Part shown: one piece after another, positions 1 through 6,845 of the stretch
How positions within the stretch are numbered: the first letter of the stretch is position 1
Layout: every line of letters begins with the position of its first letter
Assembly: GCF_020911885.1 (NCBI RefSeq)
Contig: NZ_CP087132.1
Location: forward strand, 372,001-436,000
DNA length: 64,000 nucleotides
Origin: Flavobacterium acetivorans
GTDB lineage: Bacteria; Bacteroidota; Bacteroidia; Flavobacteriales; Flavobacteriaceae
Direction: 5' to 3'
Notes under the pieces: generated by a model
Seen by the model: the letters and a program-made list of their open reading frames with translations, nothing else
Told to the model about the DNA's origin: nothing
Database searches by the model: none
Position numbers and translations under genes: made by a program

Positions 1-841
1 AAAAGAATTTGGTTTCTTTTAGAGTTACGTAAATCCTTCTGTACAATATCTTTACCGCACCTTCAACCAATGATTTATCCCTTGGTTTATAAGCCCTGGC
101 AGGTAAGATTGTGGTTTGATAATATTCCGCTAAATCAGCCAGGGTTTCATTGATTGTTGGCTCAAAACGACTGCTTTTTATCACTGCAGATTTTAAATTA
201 TCGGGAACAATTGCCGCAGGAGTACCTTCAAAAAAACGCATGGCATTTTCTACCGAAGTAACAAAATCTTCCTTTTGTTGGCTCATGGAAGCTTCTGCAT
301 AGGTATATTGGCTGGCTCCCAATATGGCTACAAAAAACTGTACTTCTTTGATTTCTCCGGTATCTTTATCAATGATGGAGAGTGTTTTTCCGGCATAATC
401 CACATACATTTTATCACCGGTTTTGTGATTCATATGCATTACAGGATTGACTCGTTTACCCCATACTTTGTAATGATGAGCAAATTGCGAACTCCTGTAA
501 CCATCGGGGTTTACGGCAATATATTGCTCCCACATATGTTGTACGGTAACGCCAACTTTTTTTAGTTCACGTTCCATTTTAGGGAAAAAATCGTATAGGA
601 TCTGCAATTTGGGACTAATGGATTCCACAGTAGTCTGTGAAAACAAAAGTTCTAGTTCTGCATCTGTTTTTCTATCAATTAATTCAAAGTTTAATCCGAG
701 AACTTCAAATAAAGAAATATACTTCTTTACCGTATTCCTGGAAAGGGATAAGTAGCTACTTATAAACAACTTACTCTTTCCTTCACAATAGAATTTAATT
801 ACTTTTCTAATTTTACTCATGTCTGTTATTTTGTTTGCCAT
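1..841 (-). CDS. istA: IS21-family transposase IstA, 5' part (runs off the left edge)
   Basis: An open frame of 280 codons runs from an ATG at 841 to the window edge. It starts MANKITDMSKIRKVIKFY. An in-frame ATG at 820 is an alternative start. A helix-turn-helix-like segment lies at about residues 21-42 (LFISSYLSLSRNTVKKYI). The DDE catalytic triad is visible: D148 in YVDYAG, D214 in PDNLKSAV and E260 in SLVEGAV. IstA proteins are usually about 500 residues, so roughly the last 40% is missing from the window. IstA catalyses cut-and-paste or circle-mediated transposition with the ATPase helper IstB. The frame is intact as far as it can be read, so this copy may be functional. Confidence 0.85.
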   Translation of the reverse strand, partial: MANKITDMSKIRKVIKFYCEGKSKLFISSYLSLSRNTVKKYISLFEVLGLNFELIDRKTDAELELLFSQTTVESISPKLQILYDFFPKMERELKKVGVTVQHMWEQYIAVNPDGYRSSQFAHHYKVWGKRVNPVMHMNHKTGDKMYVDYAGKTLSIIDKDTGEIKEVQFFVAILGASQYTYAEASMSQQKEDFVTSVENAMRFFEGTPAAIVPDNLKSAVIKSSRFEPTINETLADLAEYYQTTILPARAYKPRDKSLVEGAVKILYRRIYVTLKETKFF

Positions 842-924
842 AATCCGTATTTTTTTAACGAATGTATGGTGCTAACAACATGAAAAAGTCAGTAGTTTTT
901 AATAATCAATTTACCCCAAAATTA

Positions 925-1008
925 GGTGGTCAATTTGAACTGGAAAGTGGTGGTCAGTTTGCTCCGGAACTGGTGGTCAATTTACACTGGAAAGTGGTGG
1001 TCAATTTG
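925..1008. repeat. Four spaced repeats of the IS21 end (GGTGGTCAATTTG)
   Basis: The 13-mer GGTGGTCARTTTR occurs at 925-937, 949-961, 972-984 and 996-1008. The step is 24, 23 and 24 bp, about two helical turns. Between copies lie related CTGGAAA or CCGGAAC spacers. IS21 elements carry several such repeats at each end as transposase-binding sites, so these probably place the transposase on one face of the DNA. Confidence 0.7.
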
Positions 1009-1043
1009 ACCGGTTTTTCCAGTCTTGCAACTCACTTCTCACC

Positions 1044-1082
1044 AAAAAAAAAAGGTCAAAGAAGAAAAAATCCCCTTTGACC
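1044..1082 (-). terminator. Rho-independent terminator for the leftward polysaccharide transcript
   Basis: On the minus strand the stem is GGTCAAAG (1075-1082) pairing with CTTTGACC (1054-1061), with a 13-nt loop. It is followed by ten T residues (1044-1053). The nearest upstream gene on that strand is the aminotransferase ending at 2042. The terminator therefore closes the polysaccharide operon after about 960 bp of repeat DNA, and it separates that operon from the IS. Confidence 0.75.
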
Positions 1083-1120
1083 CACTACATATTCTCTATA
1101 TTCTGAATTCTCTCGTAAAA

Positions 1121-1223
1121 TCACAACCGATAACCAATAACTCACGACTCACTGTCATCCTGAGGGAAGTCGAAGGACACAACCGATAACCGATAACCGA
1201 TAACCGATAACCGACAACCAACT
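1121..1223. repeat. Heptamer tract (AYAACNN)n with one GTCATCCTGAG element
   Basis: Successive 7-bp units such as ACAACCG and ATAACCG flank one element running from GTCATCCTGAG to GAAGGACA at about 1153-1180. No gene is seen between 1083 and 2041. The sequence at 1261-1285 is a different short repeat (CTCGACTCCGCTCGAGGTGACA), a small inverted repeat around CTCGA/TCGAG. Confidence 0.75.
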
Positions 1224-1366
1224 TTATAAAATCACTACCATTGACGTTTTTTACATTACAGCCTCTCGACTCCGCTCGAGGTGACACTGTGGATATAATA
1301 TCATATTGCTTTTTTTGGTAAAAAATTATGTCTCGAAGCGACGGAAGTTATTTCGATTTTTACAGT

Positions 1367-1444
1367 CGTCAGTTCGAGTGTTTTTGGTTTTGAAAATCAG
1401 GAATTAAAGGGCAATCAAGTTGAAACCAAAAATGTATCGAGAAC
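1367..1444. repeat. TTCGAG/ATCGAG-bounded hairpin element, long-stem form
   Basis: The element opens with CGTCAGTTCGAGTG and closes with TGTATCGAGAAC. Between them TTTTTGGTTT (1381-1390) is complementary to AAACCAAAAA (1423-1432), giving a perfect 10-bp stem with a loop of about 32 nt. The same outer borders occur around 5036-5221 and 23764-23901 with quite different inner arms. Confidence 0.7.
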
Positions 1445-1454
1445 CCTGCTTAGA

Positions 1455-2041
1455 CATTCACTTCTCACGATTCACGACTCACGATTCACTGTCATCCTGA
1501 GCAGAGCCTGTCCTGAGCTGAGCCTGCCCTGAGCTGAGCCTGCCCTGAGCTTTTGTCGAAGGGTCGAAGGGTCGAAGGGTCGAAGGACACAACCGACAAC
1601 CGATAACCGACAACCGTCAACCGACAACCCACAACTCCCTGTCATCCTGAGCAGAGCCTGCCCTGAGCTGAGCCTGCCCTGAGCTGAGCCTGCCCTGAGC
1701 TTTTGTCGAAGGGTCGAAGGGTCGAAGGACACAACCGATAACCGACAACCGATAACCCACAACCGATAACCCACAACCGATAACCCACAACCGACAACCG
1801 ACAACTCACTGTCATCCTGAGCAGAGCCTGTCCTGAGCTGAGCCTGCCCTGAGCTGAGCCTGCCCTGAGCTTTTGTCGAAGGGTCGAAGGGTCGAAGGGT
1901 CGAAGGGTCGAAGGGTCGAAGGACACAACCGATAACCGATAACCGACAACCGATAACCGATAACCGTCAACCGACAACCGATAACCGACAACCCACAACC
2001 GACAACCGACAACCGACAACTCACAACTCACAACTCACAAC
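1455..2041. repeat. Long heptamer tract with three expanded GTCATCCTGAG elements
   Basis: The tract is built of AYAACNN units (ACAACCG, ATAACCG, ACAACCC, ACAACTC). It contains three copies of the GTCATCCTGAG...GAAGGAC element, starting near 1491, 1639 and 1810. All three are enlarged: the left half repeats a unit of about 16 bp (GAGCCTGCCCTGAGCT) and the right half repeats the 8-mer GGGTCGAA two to five times. Because the period is 7, the minus strand stays open in several frames and gives meaningless repeat peptides. No gene is supported here. Confidence 0.85.
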
Positions 2042-3187
2042 TCACTTCTCACAAAAGAAACCTCTCACCACCTCAGCAATTCGCACTCTCTCTTCATCAG
2101 TCAAATTAGATCCCGAAGGCAAACACAAACCGTTCTCAAACAGCCTTTCAGCTACATTCGCCCCATAATATGGGTAGTTTTCAAAAACAGGCTGCAGATG
2201 CATCGGTTTCCACAAAGGACGCGATTCAATATTCGCCGCTTCAAAAGCCAGTCGCAAAGCCTCACGATCAATTCCTTTTTCTGAATTAGGAGTAACCAAG
2301 ATCGCACTCAACCAATAGTTAGCATAATAATCATCATTGGGAGTGCTAAAAACTTTGACCGCATCAATATCTTGGAACAAATCCACATAAAAATCGTGCA
2401 TTTTTCGACGCAAAGCCACATGGGCATCAAGAACCTGCATCTGTCCGCGACCGATTCCGGCACAGATATTACTCATTCTATAATTATACCCTATTTCACT
2501 GTGCTGATAATGCGGAGCAGCATCTCTGGATTGGGTCGCAAAAAACACCGCTCGGTCTTTTAGCTCTTTTGATTTCGTAACAATGGCTCCTCCTCCCGAA
2601 GTGGTAATGATTTTGTTTCCATTAAAGGATAAAACACCAATGTCACCAAAAGTGCCGCATTGTTGTCCTTTATAGGAACTTCCTAAAGCCTCCGCACTGT
2701 CTTCTAGAATTGGAATCCCATATTTATCTGCTATAGTTCTAACTTCATCAATTTGATAAGGAACCCCATACAAATGCACCGCTATAATCGCCTTAGGTTT
2801 GCGTCCTTTGGCAATACAATCCACGATCGCTGCTTCTAAAGCAGTCGGACAAATATTCCAGGTTTCTTCTTCACTGTCAATAAAAACAGGAGTAGCACCC
2901 AAATAAAGGATCGGGTTAGCCGAAGCCGAAAAAGTCATACTCTGACAAAGCACGGTATCACCAGCCTGAACCCCCAATAAAATGAGTCCCAAATGAATAG
3001 CAGCCGTACCCGAACTCAAAGCCCCAACATGGACTTCACTTCCCAAATACTCTTCTAAGTCTTGTTCCAAACCATTCACATTAGGCCCCAATGGCGCTAC
3101 CCAGTTGCTATCAAAAGCCTCCTGTACAAACTGTTGTTCACTTCCTCCCATATGCGGCGAAGAAAGCCATATTTTTGAATTGTTCAT
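2042..3187 (-). CDS. DegT/DnrJ/EryC1/StrS-family sugar aminotransferase
   Basis: A 381-residue PLP enzyme of the family that transfers an amino group from glutamate to a 4-keto or 3-keto nucleotide sugar. Visible motifs are the cofactor-phosphate region LSSGTAAIHLGL (58-69), EDSAEALGSSY (162-172) with the aspartate that contacts the pyridine nitrogen, and the Schiff-base lysine K192 in SFNGNKIITTSGGGA. The length is normal for the family. It is the last gene of the leftward polysaccharide transcript. In Bacteroidota such genes often accompany a PglC-like transferase and a PglD-like acetyltransferase, and no intact PglD is seen here. The exact sugar cannot be told from sequence alone. Its 5' end and leader occur twice more upstream as dead copies. 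Confidence 0.9.
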   Translation of the reverse strand: MNNSKIWLSSPHMGGSEQQFVQEAFDSNWVAPLGPNVNGLEQDLEEYLGSEVHVGALSSGTAAIHLGLILLGVQAGDTVLCQSMTFSASANPILYLGATPVFIDSEEETWNICPTALEAAIVDCIAKGRKPKAIIAVHLYGVPYQIDEVRTIADKYGIPILEDSAEALGSSYKGQQCGTFGDIGVLSFNGNKIITTSGGGAIVTKSKELKDRAVFFATQSRDAAPHYQHSEIGYNYRMSNICAGIGRGQMQVLDAHVALRRKMHDFYVDLFQDIDAVKVFSTPNDDYYANYWLSAILVTPNSEKGIDREALRLAFEAANIESRPLWKPMHLQPVFENYPYYGANVAERLFENGLCLPSGSNLTDEERVRIAEVVRGFFCEK

Positions 3188-3250
3188 TTCTATTTATGCT
3201 TTAAGCCTTAGGCTATTTCTAATTTATATATAACAGTCCGCTAGGCAGAC
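3188..3250 (-). promoter_or_regulatory. Conserved 63-bp leader of the aminotransferase gene
   Basis: This stretch, directly upstream of the ATG at 3187, is repeated almost unchanged at 4108-4170 and 4772-4834, upstream of the dead gene starts. Read on the minus strand it can form two small hairpins: GTCTGC-CTA-GCGGAC near the 5' end (one wobble pair) and a compact AGCCTAAGGCT near the start codon. Conservation while the neighbouring sequence drifted suggests either recent recombination or a regulatory role. The role is inference. Confidence 0.4.
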
Positions 3251-3529
3251 CAAAAAATATTTTAATGTCAAACCATTCAGAAATTAAGAAAATTTAGTTT
3301 TTCACCCTCAATGAAATTGAATCCCTTAATGTTTTACCCTCATAATAAAAGGGAAGTGAGCTAAAAAGGGAAAAATTCAACTAACACCTCTAAATTAATC
3401 ACCAAAACAAAACACAAAATCTGTTTCCTCTTTTATCGAACTCGAGAGCTTTATTCGAACAGGCATAGCAATGACAATCGACACCATCTTTTAATTCGTG
3501 AATTCGTGGCAAAACCTATTCACCACTCA

Positions 3530-3578
3530 CCGTCATCCTGAGCCTGTCGAAGGACACCACTCACAACTCACAACTCCC
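3530..3578. repeat. Small heptamer tract with a GTCATCCTGAG element
   Basis: An element running GTCATCCTGAG to GAAGGACA is followed by ACAACTC units. Between 3251 and 3529 there is AT-rich spacer; its first ~80 bp (to about 3330) resemble diverged copies of the sequence at 4171-4240. No gene is supported. Confidence 0.6.
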
Positions 3579-3773
3579 CCGCTAGCGCAAGCTATTAGCT
3601 CGTGCCCACAAACAATAGCAATTCAAATCTATTTCCAGAATTATCTGATCGCTATCGCAACCACTTCTCCCCCGCCCTTAAATTAAAAACGTCAAAAAAC
3701 AACGATATTTGAAATTAAAAGGAGGACTGCCAGTGGCAGTCAGGTAAAAACTATAATCCTTTTTAAGTTTTCA

Positions 3774-3793
3774 ATCCCGATAGCTATCGGGAT
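3774..3793. repeat. ATCCCGATAGCTATCGGGAT palindrome
   Basis: A perfect 20-bp palindrome. The same core TCCCGATAGCTATCGGGA recurs at 23728-23745, 24027-24044 and 24530-24547. A one-base variant lies at 4438-4457 and a half copy at about 22135-22144. Confidence 0.75.
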
Positions 3794-4002
3794 CAGGCTT
3801 GATTTTTTTGTTACTTTTTTTATCAAGAAAAAAAGTAAAATACCCGCTAGCGCTAGCGAAGTCACTATCGCCTCGAACACACGAAACAATGACGAAACAG
3901 TATGGTCCAGAAACGCAATATCACCTAAGCTTGTTATCTCGACGAAGCAAAGATCTACGCAACTAACGCGACAACCCTAGTAAAATCAGTCTTTTTCTTA
4001 AC

Positions 4003-4107
4003 TTAACAACATGGCACAACCCAATTGCCAGCAAAAACTCCTTTAATAAATCCTTGTTCACTTCCTCCCATATGCGGAGACGACAACCATATTTTTGTGT
4101 TATTCAT
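4003..4107 (-). pseudogene. Remnant of a second DegT-type aminotransferase, first 34 codons
   Basis: From an ATG at 4107 the frame reads MNNTKIWLSSPHMGGSEQ, then GFIKGVFAGNWVVPCC and a stop. It aligns with residues 1-32 of the intact aminotransferase (FVQEAFDSNWVAP), but the later part differs. The remnant therefore comes from a paralogue rather than from a recent copy of the neighbouring gene. The rest of the gene is gone. Confidence 0.75.
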
Positions 4108-4666
4108 TTCTATTTATGCTTTAAGCCTTAGGCTATTTCTAATTTATATATAACAGTCCGCTAGGCAGACAAAAAAAATTTAGTTTTCAAACCCTTAAGA
4201 AATTAAAAACAAAGTTTTTTCACCCTGAATGAAATTGAATCTCCGCTAGCGCAAGCTATTAGCTCGTGCTCACAAACAACAGCAATTCAAATCTATTTCC
4301 AGAATTATCTGATCGCTATCGCAACCACTTCTCCCCCGCCCTTAAATTAAAAACGTCAAAAAACAACGATATTTGAAATTAAAAGGAGGACTGCCAGTGG
4401 CAGTCAGGTAAAAACTATAATCCTTTTTAAGTTTTCAATCCCGATGGCTATCGGGATCAGGCTTGATTTTTTTGTTACTTTTTTTATCAAGAAAAAAAGT
4501 AAAATACCCGCTAGCGCTAGCGAAGTCACTATCGCCTCGAACACACGAAACAATGACGAAACAGTATGGTCCAGAAACGCAATATCACCTAAGCTTGTTA
4601 TCTCGACGAAGCAAAGATCTACGCAACTAACGCGACAACCCTAGTAAAATCAGTCTTTTTCTTAAC

Positions 4667-4771
4667 TTAACAACATGGCACAACCCAATTGCCAGCAAAA
4701 ACTCCTTTAATAAATCATTGTTCACTTCCTCCCATATGCGGCGAAGAAAGCCATATTTTTGAATTGTTCAT
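4667..4771 (-). pseudogene. Hybrid remnant of an aminotransferase 5' end with an in-frame stop
   Basis: From the ATG at 4771 it encodes MNNSKIWLSSPHMGGSEQ followed by TGA. The first 18 codons match the intact gene at 3187, not the other remnant. After the stop the same frame reads FIKGVFAGNWVVPCC exactly as in the remnant at 4003-4107. It is a mosaic of the two, as expected from gene conversion or unequal crossing-over. Confidence 0.75.
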
Positions 4772-4907
4772 TTCTATTTATGCTTTAAGCCTTAGGCTAT
4801 TTCTAATTTATATATAACAGTCCGCTAGGCAGACAAAAAAAAATTTAGTTTTCAAACCCTTAAGAAATTAAAAACAAAGTTTTTTCACCCTGAATGAAAT
4901 TGAATCT

Positions 4908-5340
4908 CCGCTAGCGCGAGCTTCTAGCTCGTGCTCACAAACAACAGCAATTCAAATCTATTTCCAGCAAAACCTTCAAAAACACTCCCAATAACCCCCG
5001 CTAGCGCGAGCTATTTTTAAATCGCATCAAAAACCCGTCAGTTCGAGTGATTTTAAAAACAGCGTCAGCTATTTTAAAAATCGTATCGAGAACCCGTCAG
5101 TTCGAGTGAATTTTCAGAAAATGCGGATAGCTTTTTCAGAAAATTTGTATCGAGAACCCGTCAGTTCGAGTGAATTTTCAGAAAATGCGGATAGCTTTTT
5201 CAGAAAATTTGTATCGAGAACCCCCGCTAGCGCAAGCTTTTAGCTCGTGCCAACAGACAACAGCAACTCAAATCTATTTCCAGAATTGTTTGATCGGCCG
5301 CTAGCGCGAGCTATTTTTTGATCGTCCCTAGAACCGTCAG
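4908..5340. repeat. Cluster of GCTAGCGCGAGCT hairpins and TTCGAG/ATCGAG elements
   Basis: GCTAGCGCGAGCT-n3-AGCTCGTGC hairpins or half copies lie near 4910, 4999, 5225 and 5300. TTCGAG/ATCGAG elements lie at 5036-5093, 5095-5157 and 5159-5221; the last two are 64-bp direct copies. A truncated fourth begins at 5335 and runs to the end of the MNT gene. Each complete element has complementary inner arms, for example AATTTTCAGAAAA with TTTTCAGAAAATT, around a GCGnnAGC core. No gene is supported here. Confidence 0.8.
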
Positions 5341-5370
5341 TTCGAGTGATTTTAAAAACAGCGATATTCC

Positions 5371-5679
5371 CTATACTGTTCTTTCCCAAAAAACAACCCC
5401 TACCCTATCGATATGATTCAGTAGCGACTGATTTTCAATTTTACTCTTAACAGAAAGATCTATTTTGTAAGGCAAGAGCAAATCATCAAGGCTCATTTCT
5501 ATCTCAAAAATTTTGGAAAGCGAAAGACCGCTTCCCTCCAAAGTTAAGTCAATATCCGAATCCGAACGATAATTCCCTTTAGCTCGGGAACCATACAATA
5601 TTGCACTTTTTATTTCCGGAAAGTTTTCAAACACTTCCTTTATTTTTGCAATATCTTCATTCAAAAGTCCGTACTTCAT
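5371..5679 (-). CDS. MNT-domain nucleotidyltransferase, antitoxin of a HEPN/MNT pair
   Basis: A 102-residue minimal nucleotidyltransferase. The signature GSRAKGNYRSDSDIDL spans 30-45, with catalytic D42 and D44; a third acidic residue follows in PYKIDL. In characterised HEPN/MNT (type VII) systems this enzyme attaches AMP to a tyrosine of the HEPN toxin and silences it. The start codon overlaps the stop codon of the HEPN gene by one base (TAATG), so translation is coupled. The 3' end abuts a truncated hairpin repeat. Confidence 0.85.
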   Translation of the reverse strand: MKYGLLNEDIAKIKEVFENFPEIKSAILYGSRAKGNYRSDSDIDLTLEGSGLSLSKIFEIEMSLDDLLLPYKIDLSVKSKIENQSLLNHIDRVGVVFWERTV

Positions 5680-6146
5680 TAGTCTTTATCTTGCTGATTA
5701 TTTCTTTTCGACTCCATTTTTTTCTGAAATTCCATAAATGCAGGATGGTATTCGCCAATAATTTTTCTGAAAATCTCATCTGCTGTATCCTCATTATAGG
5801 TGTGTGAAGTTTTGTTCCGACTGGCAATCATTTCCATCCATATCTTGCCGTTTTCTATAATATGAAGTTGTAAAGCCTCTCGCACAGCATCGCGCGAACC
5901 TCCAATATCCGGATTTCCCTGAAAAAAAGCATAATCTTTCATCACCTTCCAAGCCAGCTCATGGGTATATTCAAATCGCTGTATCAACCCTTCCTTGACA
6001 ATTTCAAAACCAAACAACAAACTATCGTCCGAGATTTCACCTTCAGCATCCCGCTTTTTTATGGACAACACAATTTGATTGAGTTTTGATAGCGCCTTGT
6101 TAAAATTATCCAGTCGTTGCTCCCATCTAATATCCGGTTCTTCCAT
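5679..6146 (-). CDS. HEPN-domain protein (HI0074/HepT-like), probable toxin
   Basis: A 155-residue helical protein of the HI0074 'nucleotidyltransferase substrate-binding' family. The HEPN ribonuclease motif is intact and complete as RX4HXY: R110, H115 and Y117 in SRNKTSHTYNED. In HepT toxins R and H cleave RNA, and the tyrosine is the residue AMPylated by the MNT partner. The gene lies directly before the MNT gene with a one-base overlap. Placement inside a polysaccharide locus suggests an accessory element that stabilises the region. That role, and actual toxicity, are inference. Confidence 0.85.
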   Translation of the reverse strand: MEEPDIRWEQRLDNFNKALSKLNQIVLSIKKRDAEGEISDDSLLFGFEIVKEGLIQRFEYTHELAWKVMKDYAFFQGNPDIGGSRDAVREALQLHIIENGKIWMEMIASRNKTSHTYNEDTADEIFRKIIGEYHPAFMEFQKKMESKRNNQQDKD

Positions 6147-6260
6147 AACTTTACATTTATATATGATTTAACTATTCCTCGAATAGCTCCGATTATTTGA
6201 TAATTGAATTTCAGATGCCTCAAAACTACAAAAATTAGCAAGAAGCATCTATTTGATTTT

Positions 6261-6842
6261 TCAACGCAAAACTGTTTTCCAAATGATCTCCAAATCACCC
6301 CAAAAACTCCTGTTGTAATAATACTCCAAATTCATCCTCACCTTATCCGGAAAAATAACTTCATCATTGTATTTCTCTGGATTATCTTGCAATGCTAATA
6401 ACTCTTCTTCATTGGCATATTTCAAACTTGCAGGCCCAGTAATTCCGGGTTTTAGTAACAAAACTTTTCGATCTTCCCCTACTAATTTATCTGCATATCC
6501 TGGCACATCCGGTCTGGGGCCTACTAAACTCATATTTCCAATTAAAACATTCAGAAGCTCAGGCAATTCATCTATTTTGTATTTTCTTAGAACAGCACCC
6601 AATGGAGTTATTCTACTTTCCCCTTTTACTGAAATTGAAGAACCACCATGAGAAATGGACATTGAACGAAACTTATACATATTGAATAACTCTCCTTTTT
6701 GCCCAACACGTCTTTGGATGAAAAAAACGGGGCCTTCAGGCATTTTTATTTTAATTAGCATTGATACAAATAAAATAAATGGTAACAAAACGATTAATCC
6801 AAAAAAAGCAGCAATCTTATCAAAAACAATTTTAAATATCAT
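6261..6842 (-). CDS. PglC-like sugar transferase (undecaprenyl-phosphate phosphoglycosyl transferase)
   Basis: A 193-residue small monotopic phosphoglycosyl transferase. One N-terminal hydrophobic re-entrant helix spans about 8-31. The catalytic Asp-Glu pair is D91-E92 in KIDELPELLNV, and VGPRPDVPGY spans 107-116. It moves a phospho-sugar from a UDP-sugar onto undecaprenyl phosphate at the inner membrane, the committed first step of repeat-unit assembly. It lacks the extra transmembrane domain of WbaP/WcaJ, so it is the short PglC form. It follows the GT2 gene by 3 bp in one operon. Confidence 0.93.
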   Translation of the reverse strand: MIFKIVFDKIAAFFGLIVLLPFILFVSMLIKIKMPEGPVFFIQRRVGQKGELFNMYKFRSMSISHGGSSISVKGESRITPLGAVLRKYKIDELPELLNVLIGNMSLVGPRPDVPGYADKLVGEDRKVLLLKPGITGPASLKYANEEELLALQDNPEKYNDEVIFPDKVRMNLEYYYNRSFWGDLEIIWKTVLR

Positions 6843-6845
6843 ATC

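Larger units (their letters stand above)
1..1015 (-). mobile_element. IS21-family insertion sequence, partial (left part outside the window)
   Basis: The stretch carries the 5' two thirds or so of an IS21-type istA gene and, upstream of it, a set of four related short repeats typical of an IS21 end. The downstream part of istA, istB and the other IS end would lie before position 1. The right boundary near 1010-1020 is inferred from the last repeat. No target duplication can be checked because only one end is present. Confidence 0.75.
3581..4909. repeat. Tandem duplication of a ~664-bp unit (3581-4244 and 4245-4909)
   Basis: Both copies begin GCTAGCGCAAGCTATTAGCT and are nearly identical throughout. 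The step is 664-665 bp. Each contains, in order: the GCTAGCG hairpin, a 17-nt inverted repeat GACTGCCAGTGGCAGTC (3725-3741 and 4389-4405), the CCCGATAGCTATCGGG palindrome (one base changed in copy 2), the dead 5' end of an aminotransferase gene, and the 63-bp leader. A third, truncated start of the unit follows at 4910. Confidence 0.9.

Noticed and set aside
275..565. Plus-strand 96-codon open frame
   Set aside because: It is antisense to the clear istA frame with its DDE triad.
1472..2031. Several overlapping minus-strand open frames encoding VVGYRLS-like repeat peptides
   Set aside because: They are translations of the 7-bp tracts, open in several frames because the period is not a multiple of 3. 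No start context, no domain, and the same nonsense peptides appear at 19528-19756, 21017-21316 and 24454-24678.
4444..4644. Plus-strand 66-codon open frame
   Set aside because: It lies wholly in the duplicated 664-bp repeat. The other copy, 664 bp upstream, does not preserve the same start, and no protein features are visible.
5371..5679. Aminoglycoside nucleotidyltransferase (resistance)
   Set aside because: Too short (102 residues) and paired with a HEPN gene. This is the minimal MNT type.
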